Assembly: GCF_905372525.1 (NCBI RefSeq)
Contig: NZ_CAJPPN010000019.1
Location: forward strand, 1 to 45,417
Direction of reading: 5' to 3'
Source of the DNA: an uncultured Porphyromonas sp.
GTDB taxonomy: Bacteria; Bacteroidota; Bacteroidia; Bacteroidales; Porphyromonadaceae
Length of the DNA: 45,417 nucleotides
A program made the position numbers and the translations under genes. The notes beneath the pieces were generated by a model, which worked only from the letters and a program-made list of their open reading frames with translations, was not told where the DNA came from and did no database searches. Positions 26,185 to 32,092 of the stretch are shown piece by piece. The stretch's first letter is position 1. Every line of letters begins with the position of its first letter.

Positions 26185-26552
26185 AGCCCATACACCTCAG
26201 AGCCAACGCATAATCTCGCTCGCACTCCTGCCTTTGGATCTTCGGGGGTATCATTTTAGATCCCAGGGAGCCTTAGCCTATCCCTAAAGATCCTAGGCAT
26301 TACCCCCAAAGGGATAGACATACAAGCAAGCCCTACAGAGAAGATACTTAGAGCGCACTTGTGTACACGCGTGTATACTGTTGTGTACACGTGGGTATAC
26401 AGTAGTGTACACACGTGTACACTCATCCCTCCTAGGTAGGAGGTATACGCTGGGGATCTCTACACCTAGGATACGGGTACTTCTATCTTCGGCGTATGCT
26501 CCCCCACGACCTTGCCCTCGCACTAAGGTGATTTCATGCATCAGCCCTGCCC
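26185..26552 (-). repeat. Dispersed three-dyad intergenic element, copy 3 (core 26361-26422)
   Basis: Read on the minus strand, the core is GTGTACACGTGTGTACAC, GTATACCCACGTGTACAC and GTATACACGCGTGTACAC with spacers TACT and AACA, then CGCTCTAAGTATCTTC. Upstream and downstream flanks closely match copy 2 (GAAATCAC, GTCGTGGGGGAGCATACGCC, CCTCCTACCTAGGAGGGATGA; CTCCCTGGGATC, CCCCCGAAGATCC, AAAGGCAGGAGTG). It points toward the ftsX promoter. Confidence 0.9.
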
Positions 26553-26585
26553 ACCACCCTTCTCCTCGTAGAGGCAATCGTCGGA

Positions 26586-26625
26586 ATAAAAAGCGACAGC
26601 CAGCGGACTAACGTCCACGGGCTGT
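26586..26625 (-). terminator. Rho-independent terminator for the 26726-27070 gene
   Basis: On the minus strand, the stem ACAGCC...GGAC / GTCC...GGCTGT (26596-26625, with an internal bulge) is followed by a run of U (forward AAAAA at 26588-26592). Located 100 bp past the stop. Confidence 0.6.
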
Positions 26626-26725
26626 AGGATTCAACAAGCCTTATATCCAGGGGTAATAAAGCCCAAATACCAGCTATCAATCCGAGGGAAAAGGTGTGCC
26701 ACTACTCATTCCTGCGTGGTAGGTA

Positions 26726-27070
26726 TCAAAACCATTTAATAGGGCTGTGCAACTTGTTTTGCCTTATACAGTCGTTATACCATTCATCATAGTCGATCGG
26801 ACTTAGGGCGCTAATCCCCTTCAACCAATACCGTTCACCATAGGCTCCGAGCATAGCCCAATGGTACTCTGTCTCATGACTTATACATAGGGCGTCCTCA
26901 TAATTTTGGGGCTTTTGGTAGTATCGCTTCTTTAGGATCTCGTCCACCTCTTTGGTCGTTTTATGCGCATACTCCACTAGTATACATCTGATTATAAACA
27001 ACCAGGTATTATAATACACACCGACCTTATCCCCTGTCTTATTGTCCGAAAACACCAATAACTCATCCAT
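26726..27070 (-). CDS. Hypothetical protein, AT-rich orphan
   Basis: 114 aa, not recognised. Visible features: a hydrophobic helix near residues 20-33 (YYNTWLFIIRCILVEYAHK), a charged segment (TTKEVDEILKKRYYQK), and many aromatic residues (Tyr/Trp) in the second half (EYHWAMLGAYGERYWLKG). No signal peptide. The gene is clearly AT-richer than its neighbours, which suggests recent acquisition. It has its own predicted promoter (27169-27176) and terminator, so it is probably expressed as a single gene. Size and isolation would fit an immunity-like protein, but there is no direct evidence. Confidence 0.65.
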   Translation of the reverse strand: MDELLVFSDNKTGDKVGVYYNTWLFIIRCILVEYAHKTTKEVDEILKKRYYQKPQNYEDALCISHETEYHWAMLGAYGERYWLKGISALSPIDYDEWYNDCIRQNKLHSPIKWF

Positions 27071-27168
27071 AAATATTATTGCATATCTATATATCGGTTT
27101 GTACTTCTTTCTTAGCCATCAATAATAGCCCAGCTCGAGGACTTCCAAGAGAAGCCCCTATCATTCCG

Positions 27169-27176
27169 CAAAGATA
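27169..27176 (-). promoter_or_regulatory. Predicted -7 box for the 26726-27070 gene
   Basis: TATCTTTG on the minus strand, about 100 bp before the start codon at 27070. Confidence 0.5.
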
Positions 27177-27462
27177 CGGTCGAGAGCACAATTATCCCGA
27201 GGAAGATCTCGAGGAAGATAAGCATTCGATCAATGAAGCTCCAGACACAAGTAATCAAGGCAATAAAGGAGGCATACCACTACTCTAGTGCTCGGGCAAG
27301 GATGCAGCCCTTGGGCGACGACCCGGGCGATAGGGGGATCAGGGAGCTGGGGCAGTGGGGAGCTAGAAGCGGGGATAGTGGGATGGTTCGGCCAATATTC
27401 AGCTCAACTATTAGCCCACCCCAAGCAGGCTAAAACGAACATAGTATCATCGTCGGAGCGGT

Positions 27463-27545
27463 CTCGGTAAGAAGGCTCTCGTCACCTATGTAAGGTGATG
27501 GAGACGCTCATACCGAGAGCGCAGTCACGCTCTCGGTATGAACGT
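27463..27545. repeat. Hairpin-rich intergenic module (23-bp family, copy C)
   Basis: Contains TCACCTATGTAAGGTGA (27482-27498) and a perfect 14-bp hairpin TCATACCGAGAGCG (27508-27521) / CGCTCTCGGTATGA (27528-27541) with loop CAGTCA. Both are shared with copy A, and the second also with copy B. No gene lies in the surrounding 27071-27783 gap. Confidence 0.8.
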
Positions 27546-27714
27546 CTCAGCCCGATCGGAACGCCTGACACAGAGCTATCTAGCTAGAGAAACTCCCCCA
27601 CCCTCCTACCTCGGGGTGAACGATACCACAAAGTGGGGAGTACGACGTAGCGAGAAGGGTGTAGGGTAGAGGGAGAGAGAAGCGACTCGAAGGGGCGGAG
27701 AGGGAAAAAGGAAA

Positions 27715-27753
27715 AGGTCGTACCCCGTCCCAGAGGGACTGAGGGTACGACCT
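27715..27753 (-). terminator. Terminator of the DUF1266 lipoprotein gene
   Basis: Perfect stem AGGTCGTACCC (27715-27725) / GGGTACGACCT (27743-27753) with an inner GTCCC/GGGAC hairpin. On the minus strand it is followed by a U/C-rich tract (forward AAAAAGGAAAA). A homologous structure follows the second DUF1266 gene. Confidence 0.7.
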
Positions 27754-27783
27754 CAGAGAAGAAGTTCTTCTATCGAAGGGGGC

Positions 27784-28425
27784 TTACTTCAGAGGGATTA
27801 CCTTATAGATAGAGACAGGGGACTCGAGGATGTCCTTGACGACGGACTCTAGTTCAGCCTTGCCACCGTATTCATCGTTGGGATCCCAAGCCGTACGGCC
27901 AGCGAGGAAGTCGTTGAAGTACGCAGTCCAGTCAGGGTACTTGGCCTGAGCTAGAGCGAGGAGTTCCTTCTGGTAGGCTTCGACCTCAGCCTGAGTGAGG
28001 TAGCCTACACGGAGACCAGCCCAGGAGATATTCACGGCACGAGCTAAGTCCCAAGCCTTGTGTTCGGACTCCTGAGTCTTGAGCTTCTCGAGCTGAGCCT
28101 TGAGCTCATCTGCATTAGTGACGCTCCAGTCCTTCCTGAGCATACCAGTTACATTAGAGGCAGTCTCCTCTTCGTAGGGGTTGATGAAGAGCTGCTTGTA
28201 GCCCTCGATCTGCTCCACACCGCCGCTCTTGATATGACTATCTACGGCTTGTACCCCACCATAGCCACGGTAGAAGTAGACCCCACCGAGGAGGGTTGGG
28301 CGCAGGGCATCGTATTCGGCATTATTCTGGCCGTTGGACGAGGAGGATGAGGAGCCTCCGCAGGAGGCGAGACCTACTACTGCGAGCAGAGCGAGGAGTA
28401 CGGTCTTGAGTACGTTCTTTCTCAT
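27784..28425 (-). CDS. DUF1266 domain lipoprotein (paralogue 1)
   Basis: 213 aa from the ATG at 28425. An upstream in-frame ATG at 28521 lies beyond the promoter, so it is rejected. Lipoprotein signal with lipobox GLASC (Cys22), then a Ser-rich spacer and a DUF1266-like helical domain. The C-terminal part has the family pattern: KAWDLARAVNISWAGLRVGYLTQAEVEAYQKELLALAQ ... YPDWTAYFNDFLAGRTAWD. Function of the domain is unknown. It is closely related to the next upstream gene, and the pair share leader and terminator structures. Confidence 0.8.
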   Translation of the reverse strand: MRKNVLKTVLLALLAVVGLASCGGSSSSSSNGQNNAEYDALRPTLLGGVYFYRGYGGVQAVDSHIKSGGVEQIEGYKQLFINPYEEETASNVTGMLRKDWSVTNADELKAQLEKLKTQESEHKAWDLARAVNISWAGLRVGYLTQAEVEAYQKELLALAQAKYPDWTAYFNDFLAGRTAWDPNDEYGGKAELESVVKDILESPVSIYKVIPLK

Positions 28426-28500
28426 GTTGTCATTATTTTGGATGAGACTTGAATGCACCTCTAGGACGATCCTATATTGGTGAGGTGCACCACAAAGATA
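28426..28500 (-). promoter_or_regulatory. Promoter and structured 5' leader of DUF1266 paralogue 1
   Basis: TATCTTTG (28493-28500, minus strand) is followed at once by a hairpin: stem TGCACCTC (28454-28461) / GAGGTGCA (28482-28489), with an adjoining TAGGA/TCCTA stem inside (28462-28466 / 28470-28474). On the minus strand ACC..TAT.GGAT lies on one side of the hairpin and GTCTCA follows it. The same arrangement precedes paralogue 2. Confidence 0.6.
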
Positions 28501-28690
28501 AGTATATATATATATATGCATATCATTATCACCAGATCCTCAGAAATATTGCCTCTTCGGCATCTCACGGGCTCCTATAGAGGGACGGTGTGCGCTGTAG
28601 GAGGGGAGGGAGAGGCCGTACCCCTCCACCTAGACACTACATACCTCGGGTAGGACGAGGGGCAGAGGAGGAATGCCTAGTCACAAAGAG

Positions 28691-28736
28691 CGAGAGGTCA
28701 CACCCCGTCCCACAGGACTCGGGGTGCGACCTCTCG
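28691..28736 (-). terminator. Terminator of DUF1266 paralogue 2
   Basis: 16-bp stem CGAGAGGTCACACCCC (28691-28706) / GGGGTGCGACCTCTCG (28721-28736) with one G-U wobble in the transcript. Sequence and nested GTCCC motif resemble the terminator at 27715-27753, so the duplication included the terminator. Confidence 0.65.
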
Positions 28737-28778
28737 GAGGGATCGTAGGGGGACAGCCTTCGTGCGAAGGCGGAGGGA

Positions 28779-29399
28779 CTACCTTAGAGGGATAACCTTA
28801 TAGATGGAGACAGGGGAGCCGAGGAGGTCTCTGACAGTCGCCTCAAGCTCAGCCTGGCCACCATACTCATTCTCGGGATCCCAAGCGATACGACCATCGA
28901 GGAAGTCTTGGAAGTACGTAGCCCAGTCGGAGTACTTAGCCTGAGCGAGGGAGAGGATCTCCCTCTGATAGGACTCGGCATCAGGCAGGGAGATGAAGCC
29001 AGCACGGACACTAGCCCACGAGACATGTACAGCACGGGCGAAGTCCCAAGCCTTGTGCTCGGACTCCTGGGTCTTGAGCTTGGAGAGCATCGCCTGGAGC
29101 GAAGCGACGTCGGTGATACGCCAGTCATGCCGTAGCATAGCGAGCACACTGCCGACACGCTCTCCCTCGAAGGGATCGATGAAGAAGTAGGAGTAGCCCT
29201 CAATCAATCCTTTGCCATAGCGCTTGACGAGCCGATCGACCTCCTCTACCCCTCCGTACCCACGATAGTAGTAGACCCCAGCGAGCAGAGTGGGGTGCAG
29301 GGCATCGCATGTAGCCTGAGGGTGATCGCTGCTGGTGGAGTCATCGCTGGAGCTGAAGCCGAACGAACGGAGTACGTCCTGGAATATGTTCTTTCCCAT
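28779..29399 (-). CDS. DUF1266 domain protein (paralogue 2, no signal peptide)
   Basis: 206 aa from the ATG at 29399, chosen because the in-frame ATG at 29474 lies within the promoter. It aligns with paralogue 1 over the domain: CDALHPTLLAGVYYYRGYGGVEEVD, KTQESEHKAWDFARAVHVSWASVRAGFISLPDAESYQREILSLAQ, then DLLGSPVSIYKVIPL at the C-terminus. Unlike paralogue 1 it has no lipobox; the N-terminus (MGKNIFQDVLRSFGFSSSDD) is short and polar, so it is probably cytoplasmic. The duplication therefore produced one surface or periplasmic and one internal version. Confidence 0.78.
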   Translation of the reverse strand: MGKNIFQDVLRSFGFSSSDDSTSSDHPQATCDALHPTLLAGVYYYRGYGGVEEVDRLVKRYGKGLIEGYSYFFIDPFEGERVGSVLAMLRHDWRITDVASLQAMLSKLKTQESEHKAWDFARAVHVSWASVRAGFISLPDAESYQREILSLAQAKYSDWATYFQDFLDGRIAWDPENEYGGQAELEATVRDLLGSPVSIYKVIPLR

Positions 29400-29479
29400 A
29401 TCGATACTTAGTAGTTGTGTGAGACATGTGTGCCCCCCTTCGGGGTAATCCGATACCGGTGGGGCACTCCACAAAGATA
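29400..29479 (-). promoter_or_regulatory. Promoter and structured 5' leader of DUF1266 paralogue 2
   Basis: TATCTTTG at 29472-29479 (minus). The leader begins with a stem GTGCCCC (29430-29436) / GGGGCAC (29461-29467). Bases differ from the stem before paralogue 1 but pairing is kept, while the unpaired ACC..TAT.GGAT and the following GTCTCA are conserved. Confidence 0.6.
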
Positions 29480-29657
29480 CGGATATGTCATCTACCTCAT
29501 CCCTCCCCTGACGTAGGTATCTCTAGCTCTCTTCCCCGCCCATGAGTCTCCATAGACAGTAATGGCAGATGGAGCAGAGGGGCGAAAAGGAGCAGAGGCG
29601 ACCCCCATCTCTAGGGATCGCCTCTGGCTAGTCGTGTATGATCTCGTAGGAGGTGGA

Positions 29658-30083
29658 CTACATCTTCTCTGCTTGGTCTGCCTTCTTAGCGCTGTCCTTG
29701 CAGCAGGACCCCTTAGCACCGTCCTTCTTGTCACACTTGGCGCCGTCCTTCTTGTCGCACTTGGCACCATCCTTGCAGCAGGACTTCTTAGCGCCGTCCT
29801 TCTTGTCGCACTTAGCACCATCCTTGCAGCAGGACTTCTTGGCGCCGTCCTTCTTGTCGCACTTGGCACCGTCCATCTTGTCGCACTTAGCGGCTTCCTT
29901 GGACTGAGCGTTCTTGCAGGTCTTCTTGCCGTCCTTCTCACAGGCCGAGCCAGCCTTGCAGTCACAGCTCTTAGCACCAGGGCTACAGCAGGTCTTCGCG
30001 GGTTCCTTCTTCTGAGGTGTCTGGGCGGATACACTGACGCCAAGCGCAAAGGCGCAGGCACAAGCCAAAATAAACTTCTTCAT
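29658..30083 (-). CDS. Exported Cys/Lys-rich repeat protein with CC motifs
   Basis: 141 aa from the ATG at 30083, chosen because it starts the signal peptide MKKFILACACAFALGVSVSAQ. The mature part has 17 Cys in about 121 residues, no His and very few hydrophobic residues. A 17-residue unit, CDKKDGAKKSCCKDGAK, is present twice in tandem (75-91, 92-108), followed by a half unit (109-116) and a variant (117-133). The DNA repeats are 51 bp and could expand or contract. Alternating Cys pairs resemble metal-binding sequences, but no named family is recognised. Exported, probably periplasmic or surface; function unknown. Confidence 0.75.
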   Translation of the reverse strand: MKKFILACACAFALGVSVSAQTPQKKEPAKTCCSPGAKSCDCKAGSACEKDGKKTCKNAQSKEAAKCDKMDGAKCDKKDGAKKSCCKDGAKCDKKDGAKKSCCKDGAKCDKKDGAKCDKKDGAKGSCCKDSAKKADQAEKM

Positions 30084-30141
30084 TATCGTCTCAAAGTTAA
30101 TAGGTGAAACAAATCTGCTCACTGGGATCACAATCCCGCGA

Positions 30142-30149
30142 CAAAGGTA
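30142..30149 (-). promoter_or_regulatory. Predicted -7 box for the Cys-rich gene
   Basis: TACCTTTG on the minus strand, about 60 bp before the start codon, followed by a small GGGAT/ATCCC hairpin in the leader. Confidence 0.45.
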
Positions 30150-30191
30150 ATGAAATAGCAAGGAAAGTGTACACAAGCCCCCACAAATACG

Positions 30192-30199
30192 TATATTTG
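30192..30199 (+). promoter_or_regulatory. Predicted -7 box for the 30255 membrane-protein gene
   Basis: TATATTTG, matching TAnnTTTG, 55 bp before the start codon. Confidence 0.45.
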
Positions 30200-30254
30200 T
30201 CCTTATAAACGCTACATAGCATCTACGTCCACGATAATATTCATCCTAAGAGCA

Positions 30255-30941
30255 ATGATCCAGCATCCACTCCCCCCCTTCGCTCATGGTCAAGCGCTCA
30301 AGCAAGCCTATCGGCTACTGCAGAGCCACAAGGGACTCTACGGACTCTCGGTACTCATCTTCGTCCTCATCCTACTGAGCGTCTATGGGTTCTATTTCGC
30401 CCAAGGGCAGCTAGCGAGTGCCCCCGCCCCTACGACAGCGCCATGGCTCAGCCTCGGCCTCTTATCCGCCCCCACCCTCCTATATGCCTATCTAATACTC
30501 GTCCTACAGATACGTGTGCTACACATCACAGCCCGAGGGGGCGAGGAGAGCGTACAGATGAGTGCCTACCGGGTAGCTCTACGCAAGTTCCTCCCCCTAC
30601 TACTCCTAGGCCTGCTCCTAGGGCTCGCCTGTAGTCTAGGGCTCGTGCTCTTCATCGTGCCAGGGCTCTATCTAGTGCTGCGGCTCGCATTCCTCCCCCA
30701 GGTCTACATCGAGCAGGGAGGCCTACGGCGATCCGTCAAGGAAGCTTGGCGACTCACCGACGGGCACTTCTACCCCCTCCTACTCCTACTAGTCATCCAG
30801 CTGGCACTATCCCTGCTCGGAGGGATAGCCCTAGGGCTCGGTGTGATCATTACGCTCCCTCTAGGGATGCTCTACCACACACTCTTCTACCGCTATCTAC
30901 AGGGTGTACCTAGCGAAGAGATCCATGAGGCGATTAGCTAA
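30255..30941 (+). CDS. Multi-pass membrane protein, glycerophosphodiesterase-membrane-domain-like
   Basis: 228 aa with about six membrane helices (approx. 30-52, 64-85, 115-133, 134-152, 172-192, 193-212). The segment FIVPGLYLVLRLAFLPQVYIEQGGLRRSVKEAWRLTDGHFYPLLLL is typical of the GDPD-membrane / UPF0259-type family, where a conserved amphipathic helix ends with a Trp and is followed by a membrane helix. No catalytic motif, so it is not an enzyme of known type. The next gene starts within its 3' end (overlap), implying coupling. Confidence 0.72.
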   Translation: MIQHPLPPFAHGQALKQAYRLLQSHKGLYGLSVLIFVLILLSVYGFYFAQGQLASAPAPTTAPWLSLGLLSAPTLLYAYLILVLQIRVLHITARGGEESVQMSAYRVALRKFLPLLLLGLLLGLACSLGLVLFIVPGLYLVLRLAFLPQVYIEQGGLRRSVKEAWRLTDGHFYPLLLLLVIQLALSLLGGIALGLGVIITLPLGMLYHTLFYRYLQGVPSEEIHEAIS

Positions 30942-31593
30942 GGGGCGTAGGCTCCCTCGGCTAGAGGGACTCACCCGTCGGCTGAAGCGCTCGAAGCGCC
31001 TCATCATCAATCGCCGTGGGGATGGGGTGCACTCGCCCTATGCCTTTCACTTGATCTCTAGGGTCATCCGCAACCGCCGCCCCTACTACTGCTTCGCCGA
31101 GCTGAGGGAGGAGCTCGGACGCCATACTCGGGAGCTGGCACGAGCCGAGCGCCCACGTCCGATACGTAGCTCACGCACACTAGAGCTGATCTTTCGTATC
31201 GCGCACGAGGAGCAGGCTCAGCGTGTCCTCCTCATCTCTGGAGAACAGACGATGGTCCCCCTATACCTCGTCCGTACGGGCTATGTAGAGGTACTACACC
31301 AGGTGGAGGCCTCAGGGGCAACCGCCCTGAGTGGAGACTATGACCTCATCCTACTAGAGCGTCTCCCCTCCGAGGCTACGACCTTAGTGGAGCTAGGCGC
31401 TCTCCTCAGTGGCTACCAGAGTAGCCCCAAGCGTACGACCATACTCATCAATACCCGCTCCCGCACGGCCAAGCGACTAGCGACGACCCTCCGCCTACAG
31501 ACGAGGCCTCAGCTCAGCCTAGACCTCCTAGATCTGGAGCTATGGGTACTCGACCCCCGACTGACGCCCTGTCGCTACAAGGCTGTCTACTGA
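30925..31593 (+). CDS. SAM-methyltransferase-like protein, apparently degenerate
   Basis: 222 aa from the ATG at 30925 (MRRLAKGRR); an ATG seven codons earlier at 30904 is also possible. Both overlap the end of the membrane-protein gene. The N-terminal motif GDGVHSPYAFHLISRVIRNRRPYYCF is characteristic of a Bacteroidota class I methyltransferase family. However, the usual glycine-rich SAM-binding loop is not seen; the equivalent strand reads RVLLISGEQTMVPLYLVRTG. A later DYDLILLERLP resembles motif II/III. It may have lost methyl transfer or bind SAM differently. A terminator follows. Confidence 0.68.
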   Translation: MRRLAKGRRLPRLEGLTRRLKRSKRLIINRRGDGVHSPYAFHLISRVIRNRRPYYCFAELREELGRHTRELARAERPRPIRSSRTLELIFRIAHEEQAQRVLLISGEQTMVPLYLVRTGYVEVLHQVEASGATALSGDYDLILLERLPSEATTLVELGALLSGYQSSPKRTTILINTRSRTAKRLATTLRLQTRPQLSLDLLDLELWVLDPRLTPCRYKAVY

Positions 31594-31707
31594 GCCTCTC
31601 CGCTCCAGCCCCCATGAGGAGATAGGACATAGATAAGGAGCAGTATGAGACTAAAAGGCGATAAGGATCCCAAGGGGGGGAGGTAAGACGATACCACCCG
31701 ACACATC

Positions 31708-31752
31708 GAAGCCCCCGCAGCATATCTATCCAAGACATGCTGTGGGGGCTTC
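31708..31752. terminator. Bidirectional terminator between convergent genes
   Basis: 16-nt arms GAAGCCCCCGCAGCAT (31708-31723) / ATGCTGTGGGGGCTTC (31737-31752), followed by CTTCTT on the plus strand. Confidence 0.75.
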
Positions 31753-31787
31753 CTTCTTCTAGGCCATCTCTGGCCCTGCGCGACCTA

Positions 31788-31994
31788 CTAGAGGTAGATT
31801 AGCTCCACGAAGAGCTCTTCGCCGACCTCATCGAAGTGGAGCTTACCCTCCTTGGCGAGCCAGCCAAGGGCGGCATAGAGCTCCTTGTCCGTGCGTAGCT
31901 TCGTGGCTTTCTTCAGTGCTTTGACGTCCATCTTGCCTAGCTTGTCTAGGGCATTCCAGATGAGACCAGCGTTCGTTCCTATTGTCTCGATCAT
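31788..31994 (-). CDS. DUF2582 winged-helix protein
   Basis: 68 aa. Compact winged-helix pattern: IGTNAGLIWNALDKLGKMDVKALKKATKLRTDKELYAALGWLAKEGKLHFDE. This is the single-domain DUF2582 family found across Bacteroidota, assumed to bind DNA, with no defined target. Single gene with a 98-bp gap to the TPR gene upstream; a weak TACCTTAG box near 32065-32072 may be its promoter. Confidence 0.85.
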   Translation of the reverse strand: MIETIGTNAGLIWNALDKLGKMDVKALKKATKLRTDKELYAALGWLAKEGKLHFDEVGEELFVELIYL

Positions 31995-32092
31995 AGCGTT
32001 TTAGGGGTTAATAAGTGTGGGATTTAATTACCGTTGACTCTAGCAATTGCTCATCAGAGCCTCTGCTAAGGTACGCATTTTGAGCGAATAGG

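Noticed and set aside
29562..30107. Plus-strand frame antisense to the Cys-rich gene
   Set aside because: It is a shadow of the 51-bp repeat in another frame (Leu/Ala repeats). The minus-strand frame has a clear signal peptide and promoter.
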